A stretch of 64,000 nt of DNA, from the NCBI RefSeq assembly GCF_026210795.1, contig NC_089440.1, positions 4,030,001 to 4,094,000 on the forward strand, given 5' to 3'. This document shows, in pieces, positions 21,997-34,943 of this stretch. The position numbers and the translations under genes were made by a program. The notes beneath the pieces were generated by a model. The model did not search any database, had not been told where the DNA came from, and saw nothing but the letters and a program-made list of their open reading frames with translations. The stretch comes from Rhizophagus irregularis. Taxonomy: Eukaryota; Glomeromycota; Glomeromycetes; Glomerales; Glomeraceae. Numbering within the stretch: the stretch's first letter is position 1; every line of letters starts with the position of its first letter.

Positions 21997-23924
21997 ATTT
22001 TATTAATTAAATTTGGACGTTTTTAATATTAAATAAATAGATAATTAAATTAAGAGAGGTAAAGTTAATATGAAGGAAAAGGTCATCACTTAAAGCGTTT
22101 TTATTGTGAGAATATTGTTATACAAAAAATGCGGCAAATGAAATAAATGATAAATAATTAACTATTTTTAGATTTGATGGCGTTACTCTTTGTTACACCA
22201 CGGAAGCGAATTTACTGCTCCAAACAATGTGATTAGTTGTTGAGTCCATGATTCACGAGAACACAATTGTATTAACTTAACTTTTTTTGATTATCAAGAC
22301 TTTTCTAGACCGGACTAATGAAAACGCCAAACACAATATTCACCGATGCCTTGGAGCCCTCCGAAGGAGGTGAGCATCGATGTATCCATGGAATAACAGG
22401 CTCATCTCATTGTATATGTCGTATACACCGATGGATTTTATAATTTTTTATACCGGTGGAATAATTGACAGAAAAATCCATCAGTGTATACATACGTATA
22501 TCGCGGGCAAATTTCGGAGGTTTGGCCAATTGCCCTGTACCCCCCTTATTACGCGAATTTTTATTATTAATAGAAGGTATAAATTAATTAGGGTATTGTT
22601 GCACGTCACACCTAAGATATTTGTTGGATTATTTAAATAATATTAAAATCAATGGAGAATGTGACTTTTTTTTTGAGGGGTACCATACATAGGGAACTAG
22701 GGGAGGTACTATGGCCCGTGATATACGGTGGGATTGATTGCATTTTATGATTAAAAATTTAATTGATCGATTAACTTTTTATGGTACATATAAGCTCCCA
22801 AAAAATATTCAGATTAGACGTGCATAAAAAGTGTAGAAGTCTTTATGATTACAAAAATTATGTTATTGAATTTGTAATTTAATAATTTTTTGTAAGCCTT
22901 ATGGGTCTTATCAAAAATGCTCACATGTAAGATGCGGCTACTATAGAATCAATTACCGTACACATACAGTTATTTTCAAAAACCGCCAAAGATTGACACG
23001 TACATGAAAGTATTTTATTATTACCAAATCTTTCAAAAGATCCTGAAATAGCTGATCCAATAATATCATTGAACAAATTTTTAGTGTAATTGGAGAGGAA
23101 GTTTATCGAATAAATAATGACAGCATATTATATATTAAATTTTGTAGACCCAAATTTCCAAAGTTCCTGCATTCACATTAAAATTTACTAGTTTGTTATT
23201 TTTATCTTGATAATTAAAGAATTAAATTTAGTATTTTATTATAAATTATGATTTAAATAACTATTATAGATTTTAAATTATAAAAATTATAATAAAATAA
23301 TAAAATTGTAAATTACATTTTGAATTGTGTTTTTTAACACTTAGCAAATTTTGATTAAATATAATAGGTGTATATCGGTATTTATATTTAATAGAATAAT
23401 AGAAGATGAAAATATAATATATCATACATACTGTATATGTACCATTTGTCTTTTTACGAATTTTAAATTGTAAGATACCAGTTGATTCCCCATTCAGTTT
23501 TGACACGTTTTTTTAGGGTCGATCACAATTTCCTCATCAGAGTGTACACCTCTTTAATAGCTGGATTTACGTAATGCCGGCTGGAATTATCAAAAAGGAA
23601 AATTTCGTAGGTTCATTTTCATTTTTATTCGCCAATATCCAATATGCAGTATTTCTTAATTATGATCAGACGTGACCAGAATAATTTTGAAATCCCTCTT
23701 TCGTGCAAACTACCGGCTAGTTACCAGGATACTATACAGAACAGTACGGTATATATGTGGACCCTTTGAAATAATTATGCGGCAAAGTGATTTTTTTTTT
23801 ATTAATAAAATGAATAATATAATATTAAATAATATTTTTAACTAAATGACGAAAATTTAAATATTAATCAACACTTAATCAACATACTTATTAAATATAA
23901 TAAACCAATTCCTTGAAAGATATC
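21997..23924. other. Intergenic with one foldback element
   Basis: No gene seen. Holds the palindrome at 22421-22491 and, near 22345-22380, a small hairpin (gccctccgaaggaggtgagc). The plus-strand frame 22380-22640 overlaps the palindrome and has no recognisable content. The minus-strand frame 23273-23506 is A/T-run sequence. Confidence 0.5.
22421..22491. repeat. Short foldback (inverted repeat) element
   Basis: Arms gtatacaccgatggatttt (22421-22439) and aaaaatccatcagtgtatac (22472-22491) are near-perfect reverse complements around a 32-base loop. It could be a tiny foldback element or the ends of a decayed MITE. Confidence 0.75.
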
Positions 23925-26857
23925 TTAATTAACTTCAACTACTCTACTACTAGTAGTAGAATTATTATATATTTCTGAACTTCTATCCTTTGTTAAATTA
24001 AGATTAAAGGATTTAGAAACATGAATCTCCAATACATTACGTAAATTTGTGATAAATCCCGTATCATTATCAACTAATTGCACAAGTTCGATCATGTGTA
24101 ATGATTCTTTAATTGCAATAAAGTGTAATGCAACTGATTCACATGTTGAAGGATGTAATGGACTGAATAATTTTGTAAATAAAAAGGTCGTAAAGAAACA
24201 AAGTTATTAATTAAAAATTTTTTAAAAAAAAGAAAGATTCTTTATAATGTCTTACCCAACTCTGACATTATTTTCTAAACAAACAATATCTGCATCTGGT
24301 GTCTCCGTTTCTAGATACTTCTTTATGAAATCTAGTAATTTACAATATCGTTAAAATCCTTTTTTTTTTAAAAAAAAAAAAAAAAAAAAGAGGAAGAGAA
24401 TAATAATAATGAATTTTCTTCTATTTTCTTAATTATATTACCTGATTCATCCAAGAATGGTTCTAATTGATTTGGCTGATTTCCATTCCCAATAACGATT
24501 TGATCATTTTGTATTACCTTTGCTCCTAATGGAGCTGCTACTAAATTTCTAATAGCTCTATTAGAAATTAACAAAATAATTAATATAATCTCGATAAAAA
24601 TAAATCAACGAAATAAAGTAATCCTTACTTCTCATTAGGTCGCTTTTTATTAGGAACCATCACAGTAAATCTTCGAACATGTTTTGATCTGTTAACGACA
24701 AAAACATGTATTGTAAATACTTTACCCACATATACTTTAGATGTAACTGTAGAGTAATAAGAATAATAAATTGATTAACATTATTATTAAAGTAAATAAT
24801 GACTTTTATAAGATTAATAGTGAAAAATACCTAAAAACGATACAACAACTCCATCGCCAACTTCTACTTCTGCGGGTTTCTCTGTTAATGGGGTTCTTCC
24901 ACTTATAAGAATTCCATTACTAAGATTATGATCATCAGGTATTGTGGGAAGACCTGAATATTGTCTCCTTCCACGTCCATTAGTTTCAGCTGAGAAAAAA
25001 CTTTTAGCTGTAGGTGTCATTGAACCGGTTGGTGAAAATAAATTACCACTTCTTGCCGATGAAGGAGATGTTATTTGACCCGGTCTTGATTGAAGTGAAG
25101 ATCTTTGATTTTGAGGCACACCTGGCGGCGGATAGGTATCTTCACGTCTACGCAAATTAGATAAATCTAACATACAATTCCATCTAGATTCAATACTTCT
25201 ACTTTTCATACCATCATGAACGGGTGACCCTTTAACAACAATGGATACATGTCGTTGACGATCTTCAGATGATGGTGTATATAAAGAATTGACTGAAAAG
25301 ACTGAAGCTGTAGATGAACGACGTGAAGTAGGTCGTGAGTGGGGATTTGGTGTAGGGTAATATGTTGGAGCTAATTTTGGAAAAGAAGGGTCATCAAGAA
25401 TCGTTATATTATATAAAAATGTCACTTGGTCAACTGGATTAAGAATTAACGGGAATTTATCCTAAAATAATGAATTATATTTTTAGAAAAAAAAAACATT
25501 AAAATATTCGAATAACAAACTCCAATAAGTAAAGTATTACACACTTTCTTATCCTTGGGTCCCCAATCATATCTTGTCACAAAACCGTAAGCAATTTCTA
25601 CATTAACCACCTCAACAGAAAATGAGCCACCTGCATCTGTATTATTTTCTAACTCAACAGACATCATTAAAGCATTATCTAAAGGTGACACACTAGTAGT
25701 TCTCATACGAACATTCAATGCTGATTTTACTGACAGAATTTTTCGAAAATCACGTCTAGACTGGTATGAACTTGAATGAGAATTTACTCTTTTAATATCC
25801 GGATATAAACGTGATGGAGGTAACAAAAGACTATTTGTAGATTCTTCAAAAGATGGATCTATTACAAAATATAATTAGTAAAAAGTAAAATAAATTCAAT
25901 CAAAAAAAATTTTTTTATGTAATTTAAATTATTTATTACAAACCATCATTTAACCCTTCTAATAGATTCATATTTCCAAAATTCTCAGGAGCATATAAAT
26001 CAGCTTCTGGTGATTTTACGTCAATTTGAACTTTGGGTTGAGGTTTCTGCGTCACTATTGTGCTAAGAGCTAATGCAGGTGTTTGAGCTCGGGTTTTAAC
26101 ATAAGCTAGTATTAAAATTTTAACAATTAAAAATAAAAAATAAAATTCGATTAATGTAAAGTTTATAAAAGTTTATAATCTTGATCATCAAATCATAGGA
26201 AAAAAAAAGAAAGAAAGAAAGAAAAAAAATATATATAAATAAATAACTCACCTACGGGTACAATTAGGGGAAAAACACCATTCCAACAACCATTCCTTTC
26301 AATGACCACCATTTGACGATCCTTTAAATTTGGATTGTATAAATATGAGTATATAACAGAACCTTCTGTTGGTTTACTAATTCTTTTATCCATTGGAGGT
26401 GGCAAAGGAGTTCCAGGTATTGATGGTGAAGTAGCTGTTGAACTTGCTCGAGAAGGTAAACGATATACAGCAGGAGGATTTGGTGAAGGAACAGATAAAG
26501 TACTAGCATCAATAATTGATGCTTCAACAAATATATCCAATTGATGAAAATAATTTATTGCAGCATCTTGATCAGATAGACCAGAATCAGCAGGAAGACC
26601 AATTATAAGATAAAAATGAAGTGTTTCATCTTTAAAAATGAAAAATAAAGGAAATTAGTAATTAAATAAAATAATAATTATTAAGAATACCTAACAAAAG
26701 AGTTAATAACAATAAAAAAAAAAGAACCATAATACGCAATAGTCCTCGCCTTTGTAGTGAAAATAGAATCAACTTCTTCCTTGGTACATTGTATACTTCC
26801 GTTAGGTACAGCAATGTCCAAGGTCAACTCATTAAATAACGTTTCCTGAGCTCTCAT
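23925..26857 (-). CDS. TRS65: TRAPPII complex subunit, Trs65/TRAPPC13 type
   Basis: Nine exons: complement of 23925-24162, 24256-24331, 24442-24557, 24629-24746, 24831-25461, 25545-25858, 25944-26105, 26252-26629 and 26728-26857. It totals 2163 bases (720 aa) and is in frame throughout. The TRAPPII complex acts as a Rab exchange factor and tether at the late Golgi. Supporting strings are DETLHFYLIIGLPADSGLSD near residue 44, ENNTDAGGSFSVEVVNVEI (beta-sandwich edge), SKVYVGKVFTIHVFVVNRS and the C-terminal VCLENNVRVGPLHPSTC then VALHFIAIKESLHMIELVQLVD. This last block matches the IGPL-x-PG-C ... FLAL pattern of the family. A low-complexity Ser/Pro insert (SRPTSRRSSTASVFS to about SARSGNLFSPTG) separates the two halves. 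The first intron has a weak donor (GTTCTT). Assignment is from motif memory, not a search. Another arrestin-like trafficking protein is the alternative. Confidence 0.72.
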
Positions 26858-28414
26858 GCTTACAACAAAAATTAATTATCGTTACAAATAGAAAAGAGGT
26901 GAAGAAAGAGCAGAATGTGAACTTCGAAAAAAAATCTTTTTGAAATTAGTTAAATAACGACCACGTGGAATGTATCACCTACAATAATAAAATCCGACGT
27001 AAATATTGACACAAAAGTGTATGATTTTCCAAGTCACGTGCAAAAAAAAGGCTTTATATGGTAACTAAATACTACCAATTACTAGGTAATTCTACCTAAA
27101 CTTGACCAAAACTTGATAATTCATTAGGAAAATGTTTTTTTTTTTAAGATATAAACAGTAAACAAATAAATATTATGATAAGCGTGCACAAATTTATTAT
27201 CAAACCCAAATTAAGTTAACCTAAAATATATAAAAAAACGAAATTTACGTATTAAAACTTTTCTAATATGATATTACTAAGACTGCAGAAAATTTGATAT
27301 ATTTATTAGAACCAATCAAAAAAAAAAAAACTTTTGATATTTCAATATTTAGCATATATATATATACAATTGTCTCCGTCCTTCTCACAAATAGGTAATG
27401 AACTGAAATGGATTTCTATAAAAGTAAAAGGGGGGATACGGGGATTTAATACCGCCATAATCTTATTTTGATTCATAGAAAAATATTAGGGAAAAAACAA
27501 ATAAGAAATTCTCGAATATTTAATTTCCTAACTTAGATTGAATGAAATAACTTATGTATTAAACGGAATTACTAACACACTAATCGGTATTAATATTATT
27601 GCCGATATACCTTATAAAAAACAAATGCAGAATAATAAAAGCTTTTTTACTATTTAAAAACATGATCAATATGACCAATATGACACAAAATATATGTGAA
27701 AGGTTATTTGTTATCTTTGATTTTTTTTTTTAACGAACAAATCAAATTTTTCGAGAATCATTTAACATTAGCAAAAATGGGTATGATCTTTTTTGAGGCT
27801 GAAACAATTTTGCATTGAGAAATGAAATATCAGGGACTCCCAACCAATTTTACGGTACGTCATGTAAAATTAATTGAAATCAAACTAGTTGGGAAATGAT
27901 ATACACCATAAAGTTATTTTTTGCATACTAAGAATATTAAGATCATTCATTATTGAATTTTAAAGGTTCTATATTATAGAATTTTGTTTCGATATAATAA
28001 ACCAATGAGCGAATGTTTGTAACACTACCTCACAGAAACACTAATTAAGTCTTTTCACAAATATAATATATAATGCTTAAATTGTTTGATATTGACATCA
28101 CATCTTTATTTACAAGTTAAAATTTTTTATCATTATTCTCGTAATTTAAGTATATTGTTATATATATAGTTCTTACATTTTATTTTTTATTTATTATTTT
28201 TTTTTTCCAATAAAAAAAAAATAAATAAAAAATAAATAAAAAAATCATGATTTTGTTTCTTTTGAAATAAAGAAAAAATAACGAGAAAAATATTACTATC
28301 GAAATAAATAAATATTTAAATATAAAATATATATATGAACCTTTCTAAATTATATATTATTCTTTACATTCTTTTCTTATAAATAACTTTATCCCCCCTA
28401 TATCCATCCATACC
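26858..28414. promoter_or_regulatory. Shared intergenic region between TRAPP subunit and receptor genes
   Basis: About 1.55 kb between two divergent ATG codons, so both promoters lie here. Immediately before the receptor ATG there is a pyrimidine-rich stretch (atccccccta tatccatcca). No specific factor site can be assigned. Confidence 0.45.
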
Positions 28415-30286
28415 ATGATTGCATCCGCTACTTTCCTTCTCATCTTTCTCGCTTCGTATTGTAACGCTAATGATTCTAGACACATAGATCTGGAATTTGA
28501 GGACGATACTTATACTAACTATAGTGAAATACCAAAACTTGATGATACAAGAATTTATGGCCCATATGCTACTCGAGACTTTTACATCGTCTTGATTTTT
28601 GGTTTATCTGCATTACTAGTAAATTTACTTGGAAGCTTATACGTTATATATCGTAAGTATTTGTGATAAAACCAAATTAAGAATAATTGTGCTTAAAATC
28701 CTTTTTTCTTTGATTAGGAACATATATCCAATTAAGACGTGTTGGAAAAAATAATGTTCCTTTATCTTTGAGATTTCCATTCTATATCGCATTAACTGGT
28801 AGGCCCTTTAAAAATTTACCCTATTTTTTTTTTCAAAATAATTTGGTTCTAAATTATTTTTTCTTTATATAGATACATTTCTTTCGCTTGTCTTTACAGC
28901 AAATTTGGTAATTATTTGTAAACATCCCATTCGTTAAAATAAAAAAAAAAAGAAAAGTAAAATATAATCGAAATTTTTAATTTACATTTAATAGGGCTAT
29001 ACTATTATACGGAAATTGCCATGGCCAAATCCGGCATGTAAAATATTCGGCGCTTCTGTATCAACATTATTTGCATTAAATATATTTCTTGTGGGTCTTG
29101 TAGCTTTGACAACATGGTCTTGTGTATGTAGAGAATATTATATAGAGTTTGGGACATACGATTATAGACTTTGGGGTGTAACTTTAGTGCTGTCTGCTTT
29201 ATTCTTTTTTTTTTCATTGGATCAATCCGGTCAACAAAAATTTTGGTTTGTACTTCAACTTGATAATTAATTTCTTTTTTTTTAATAATTTTTTATATTG
29301 ATATTGAATTTCTTTTTTTTTTCAGGTGTGCTGGAAGACATCATAGTCCCTTCGTCCCTATTATTATGATTGTATTTATAATTATAATTCTGGCGACAAT
29401 TCTCATTTGTTATATAAAGGTTTTATTGAAAATTAGAAGTAATGATAATATGCTTATCTCAAGTTATCAACGTCCTGTCGAAAAACGAGCTTTAAGAAAA
29501 TTAATATCATATATTTTTACATTCCTTTTACAATTCGTAAGTAAGATCAGTGTACAATTTACTTTCATTTTTTAAGATCTCTGAATTATGTTTTATTTCT
29601 AATTAACAGATTCCTCTTCTCACTTATTACTTTTTTACTCTGGCCGAGGTAATGAAAATTTTTTCCTTTTTTTGATCTTTGTTCTAAACTTCTAAATAAA
29701 ATTAATTATATTTTTTATAACTTTATAACCTAGATTGAAAGTATATTGTTGGACGTGCTGGCCATTACAAGTAAGCATCTCCCTTATTTCTTAAAATTTT
29801 TGATTTATTTGGACTTCTTTAATATTCATTCTTAAATTTTTAGCAATAAATTTTGGAGGAATTGGCAATTTTGTTCAATTCGCTATAAATGAAGGGTTAA
29901 ATTCAAACAAATTGAATTCACCATCATCAACAATGGACCAAAATATGCAACAGGAATCTTCTGTTGTATCCAAACCCATTATTTCCGTTACAACCCATGA
30001 AATTACTGTCGTTAACAACATAAACGAGTCTGATTTAACACAAAATGATATAAATGATATTGTTTGTTATAATAATCGTTTACCTTCAGAACCCGATAAG
30101 AATACAATAGATATTAATAGAGGTATTATAGATGAAAATGATTTATCGAATAATGACGATGATGTTTTGACGGTATTTGATGGTACAAATTTGGTGTCAG
30201 CGAATTCACAAAACGTTTTGTTAAATGATGATCATGATTTTCAAGAAGAAATAAAGGAGTACACCAGTCATTGTTCTAGTTCATAA
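28415..30286 (+). CDS. Seven-transmembrane receptor-like protein (putative GPCR)
   Basis: Eight exons: 28415-28652, 28718-28798, 28873-28907, 28995-29245, 29326-29536, 29610-29648, 29734-29770 and 29844-30286. It totals 1335 bases (444 aa), all in frame. Residues 1-19 (MIASATFLLIFLASYCNAN) form a signal peptide. An acidic ectodomain follows, then seven hydrophobic segments: FYIVLIFGLSALLVNLLGSL, FYIALTDTFLSLVFTANLGY, FGASVSTLFALNIFLVGLVA, LWGVTLVLSALFFFFSL, IIMIVFIIIILATILICYI, LISYIFTFLLQFIPLLTYYF and LDVLAITTINFGGIGNFVQF. A roughly 135-residue Asn/Asp-rich cytosolic tail ends the protein. Basic residues sit in the cytosolic loops (QLRRVGK, EKRALRKL). The layout fits fungal cAMP/glucose-receptor-like GPCRs; the ligand is unknown. 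Confidence 0.82.
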
Positions 30287-32457
30287 TCATGCCCATCATT
30301 TGCTCCCTAACAAAAGAAAAAATTTTTTGTTATGATTAATAAGGATTTCCATAATTCTCACAATATTAAACATTAACCGATATAATGATATATTGCTCTG
30401 AGTTTAAAAACCAAATCAAAAAACAAAATATAAAAAAAAAAAAATTAAAATTAAAAAATACATTTAAAAAATACAGTGAATTAAATGTAATATTCAAAAA
30501 TATTACTGCATGTTATTAGCCATCTTTTCTCTTAGTCAAATGAATTCGCTATAACAATATTGTTGTCATTTGTTAGTTGTGTTTACATTATTAAATAAAG
30601 TATTATAGCATCTATTTCTAAATTAAAATTTTATTTTTTTAGTTGCGCACCTGATACCAAAAAAAAATAGCCTAGTTTCGAACCATTAATTTTAGTTACA
30701 AATTTAATAATTTAATTGTAAGGTTACGCTAATTATAACTACCCCGCAGTATAGTAAAAAAGAATCAAAAATAAAAAAAAATTACAATTTATTTATTAAA
30801 CAGTCTTGAAACTTTTGCCAAACATCAAACGCTTTCAAATCAAAATCTTGAAGTTCCAGGCCATTCGATGATGTAAATCCGCATATACAGTATATTAAAA
30901 AAATCTAACATGCAGAACTTGTACATTATCCAAATTAAATTTACTACGAAATCCGCATATGCATATTTAATTTTACTAGCGAAAAACAAAAAAATCCGCA
31001 AATTCTGCAAGTTAATTTTAGACACTGAATATAAACTTTACAAGGAAAACCGGGTATAGCAATTTCACGAATTTTTTTGCGGTTAAAATATCACCCGAAC
31101 TGCAGTTGATTTCACCCACTATTCCAATTTGTCTCACACAGTTAATCGTAATAGCGGATTTCGTATGAAATGCACAATGTTATTATAAAAATTTATCATT
31201 ATTAAATTTAATGAGTTAGGCGATTATATAATGAAAAACTTTCCCTTTAGATTAAAACAAGGTATAGGTATATAAAGTTTATAAATTTAATTTTTAATGA
31301 TGCTTATTAAATATATTATTAAGCTTGCAAAAATAACGAACGCTTTTATGCAATAAAAATTTAGGAACTTGATAGTAGAATCCCCTTAAATTGGGTTTAA
31401 AATCTTAATTCTTTCTTAACTACAGAATTTTTTATTTTTTATTTTATTTTTCTTGAAGTACGGGATAAAGATTTATCAAAGTCTTACTAATCGAAATTAG
31501 AATTAAGTGGTAAAACTTCGTAAAAGTTGAAATTATTTAAATTTGAAATAAATACCAATCAGAGTTCCGGTATATTAATTAAATAATTATTCCTTTTCTA
31601 CCCTAAGAAATGGAGCCCGAGATCCGTTCGGTTATTTTCTAAAGAAAGATAAATTATATCCATACGTCCAAACTTGAGACATATAACTAACCCAGTCGGG
31701 TTTGGTAAGATCTATCAAATAATAAATTTGAATTGGCTTAATCAAGAGAACATTTATGTTCATTTCTTAACATGGCCATCCTCGGGTATTATTTCTATTT
31801 CGGTCATAAAAAAATCGGTATTATTATGCGACCCTTTTTAATTTTTTTTATTAATTACAGCAATCTGTCGGTAGCCAATCAATTTTACATTCTGTGAGGT
31901 ACGTCATAGATTCGGTCACGTTCTATTGACTAAATCACGTGTTTATTATTTTGCCGACATCCGAACAACGGCAAGTTCTCGGCAAAATGCAACTTACTGT
32001 AATAAGCAACAAAAATTTGTAATTACATACCTGACAATCTAGAAAGTTCTCAGCAAATTTTCCATATTTGGGCTCGTCTAAGAGCGTGAATAAAAAATGG
32101 AAATTTTATAGATTAAGTCCGAATTTGAAATTTTTACATTAGGTGATTTATTTTTTTTTTGAAAAAAAAATAAACAAATGATTTTTTTTATTAAATTTTA
32201 TCTTTTGATTTTAGTTAATTTATCTTTAGTGACTTTATCTTTAGTGACTGATATAATGACATGACCTTTACCACACACCGGGATCACCACCTAAAGTTAT
32301 ATTACCTATAATATTTTTAATTTTAGTAGTAAATGATTCAGTTTACATAATTAGTATTTCTAATAGAAACATTAACTAGAAAAAAGAAAAAAGATAAATA
32401 TAATATTCTTAGAATAATTTTCAAATTAATTATTTACCATATATTATTCCTTTTAAA
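30287..32457. other. Intergenic, mostly non-coding
   Basis: No gene supported. Short degenerate direct repeats of aaatccgcatat occur near 30876-31000. A possible kinase glycine-loop scrap at 31685-31740 is listed separately. The rest is A/T-rich. Confidence 0.5.
31685..31740 (+). pseudogene. Possible TKL kinase glycine-loop scrap
   Basis: The string gtcgggtttggtaagatctatc encodes SGFGKIY, followed about nine codons later by NLNW, compared with GGFGKIYSANW in the intact kinase. It is very short, so chance similarity is possible, but two other relics of the same family lie in this window. Confidence 0.35.
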
Positions 32458-33118
32458 GTTGAAATTTCTTCATTCTACCAGTGATTGTAAATCTCTGCAT
32501 TTACCTATTATAAGAAAGAAAAAATTATTAATAGTGTGCTAAATTTTTATTTAATGGTAAAGAAGACATAGCCAATTCCTCCTTTAGAATTAGCAGACTT
32601 TACTAATAACAAAGTAGGATTTTATCTGCTTGAGTTGGTTATCAAGTGAACAAGAGAAATAAAAAAAAATAAAAATAAAATAAAAATAAAAAAAGGGAAT
32701 AAAAAAAATAAAAATAAAATAAAAAAGAAAAAGCAGGTAATTTCAAGGAATTACCCACTTTGCTCACCCTTACCCAACCCAAACAAACAAATCCAGTACC
32801 CTCCTAAGTAAAATTTGTGAACTCCCCGACTACAATGAGTTATCCGTTCTAATTTTAGCTTAGAAAATTACCCACTTTGCAAATAAAAAAATACACACCT
32901 CTTTTTAAGCCATTTACACTTATCTAAAAATCAGTAATGCTCCATTCAGAGAATTTTCATCTGTTGTCCAGTATTTCAATACAAAATAATGCTGTAATTA
33001 ATAAATAATTGAATACAATTCAATAATAAAAAATCAGATAACAAATATAAAGTATAAACATAAAAAAAATTTTTCACATTTTTAATATTTGATATGCACT
33101 CATTTTCAAGAATTCCTC
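32458..33118 (+). repeat. Tandem repeat C, unit 1 (about 660 bases)
   Basis: Starts gaaatttcttcattctacca and is followed directly by a second unit at 33119. Shared blocks include tctgcatttacctattataa, gtgtgctaaatttttattta, gaagacatagccaattcctc, a purine-rich aaataaaa tract, ttacccaacccaaacaaa and gaactccccgact. Non-coding. Confidence 0.85.
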
Positions 33119-33837
33119 TAGGAAATTTCTTCATTTTACCAGTAATTGTAAATCTCTGCATTTACCTATTATAAGAAAGAAAAAATTATTAATAGTGTGC
33201 TAAATTTTTATTTAATGGTAAAGAAGACATAGCCAATTCCTCCTTTAGAATTAGCAGACTTTATCAATAACAAAGTAGGATATTATTTGCTTGAGTTGGT
33301 TATCAAGTGAACAAAAGAAATAAAAAAAAAGAAAAAAAAAGAAAAAAAAAGAAAAAAGAAAAAAAGGGAATAAAAAAAACAAAAATAAAAATAAAATAAA
33401 ATAAAAAAGAAAAAGCAGGTAATTTCATAGGAATTACCCACTTTGCTCACCCTTACCCAACCCAAACAAATAAATCCAGTACCCTCCTAAGTAAAATTTG
33501 TGAACTCCCCGACTCAAATGAGTTATCCGTTCTAATTTTAGCTTAGGAAGTTACCCACTTTGCAAATAAAAAAATACACACCTCTTTTAAAGTCTCTTGA
33601 GCCATTTTACACTCATCTAGAAAACTGGTAATGCACCATTCAGAGAGCTTTCATCTGTTTCAATACAAATAGTGCTATAATTGATAAATAAAAAAAGGAA
33701 TAAATATGATCCAATGATAAGAGGTCAGTCAGATAACAAATATAAAGTAACAAATATAAAGTATTAACATCAAAAAAAAAAAATTTTTTCGCGTTTTTAA
33801 TACTTGTTACGCACTCTTTTTCAACTCCTCTAAGAAA
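33119..33837 (+). repeat. Tandem repeat C, unit 2 (about 720 bases)
   Basis: Head-to-tail copy of the unit at 32458. The A-rich tract near 33320-33415 has expanded and changed motif (gaaaaaaaa runs), and a short duplication of aacaaatataaagta is present near 33737-33760. Confidence 0.85.
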
Positions 33838-34513
33838 ATAAGTTTATAAAACAACCGAAATCTGCGCGAGGAGTGTTTTGTGTGCACCTTCATCTTCGTT
33901 TTACCCTATCACTCTATAATAAAAAAAAACGATTTTTTTTGATCACGGACATCACTTCGTCCCTTACTTAGGCGTACGCGGCGCGACGTCTTTGTTTGTT
34001 AGGTTTCTTCAGAACGGTCTTTTCAAACTGCCTTAGAAATAAATATTGTATAAAGGAACATCCGAAATGTAAACACGCCGTAATGATAGTCCGAATAATA
34101 CAAAACGATTGCATAATATGAAGAATTTTAGAGAGTGTTTATTTTTTAGGGAGTATGAGAGTATTTTTTTTTTTAGAAAAACTGATGGTATATATATATG
34201 TTGGGAGTATATATATATTTGTAAAAAAATCGCGACTCGCGACTCGTGAGTAAAAAATAAAAAAATGATGACTAACATGATTCTGCAATTGATGTTGATG
34301 ATGTTGATGATGCTGCGGAGTTTGTGCGCGCCTATCAATATTATCGATGATAACGATCCAAATCACCTGAACGGTATATTGATATCATTGTAATACTAAA
34401 GACTTAAGTAAAATTTTGATAATAACTACAACCGAATACTTTGCATCATTCAAATGTCTTGAATGTAAATGTACTTAGCTGATATAAAATATTTAAATAA
34501 TTTTGGTTTATGT
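33838..34513. other. Intergenic, no gene seen
   Basis: Contains a comparatively GC-rich island near 33970-34000 (gcgtacgcggcgcgacgtc) and an ATGATGTTG-type trinucleotide run near 34290-34315. The minus-strand frames here are low complexity or overlap each other and are not convincing. Confidence 0.45.
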
Positions 34514-34670
34514 AGATGAGCTCTTAGCTGTTCATTTGGAAAATAATATATTAGTTCATTTGCTAACGTTAATGCGTAATGATGGGGAGTTTATAGAGGG
34601 AAGTTTTTTGTGATACCAGCAGAAGTTTTACGTGAATACACCTACAACGAATACAAATCAAGACATGGCT
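34514..34670 (+). pseudogene. TKL kinase relic
   Basis: Reads DELLAVHLENNILV, then after shifts a VIPAEVLREYTYNEY string, matching DGLLAIHNAEKVHK..NVLV and GVIPYIAPEVLRGYQYT of the kinase family. Frameshifts, stops and deletions are visible, including loss of the residues between VIP and AEVLR. Part of a decayed kinase domain. Confidence 0.65.
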
Positions 34671-34943
34671 TATATTAATATATAGAAGCAGCTATTGTTA
34701 CGACTAGCGATCTTGATAATATACGTTGATTAGTTTCAGCAGTGTTCATCTTATAAAATAAAAATAATTTTATTTAAATGTACGTTATTAAAAAAGCTAA
34801 AAAAAAAATATAATGATATGAGAACAATATTTTTCATTTCCGAATTATAGGACTATGTGCCACTTTTCTCAGTTCTATTAAGGTTATTCCTCCTTATTAA
34901 TTACTTCGTATTTAACTACTCACTCTTTCAACTTCTTTATTAA

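Noticed and set aside
24368-24574. Separate 68-aa minus-strand gene
   Set aside because: It is exon 7 of the TRAPP subunit; the true splice sites at 24557 and 24442 place it in the larger gene.
29016-29270. Independent 84-aa membrane protein
   Set aside because: It is exon 4 of the receptor gene read past its donor at 29245.
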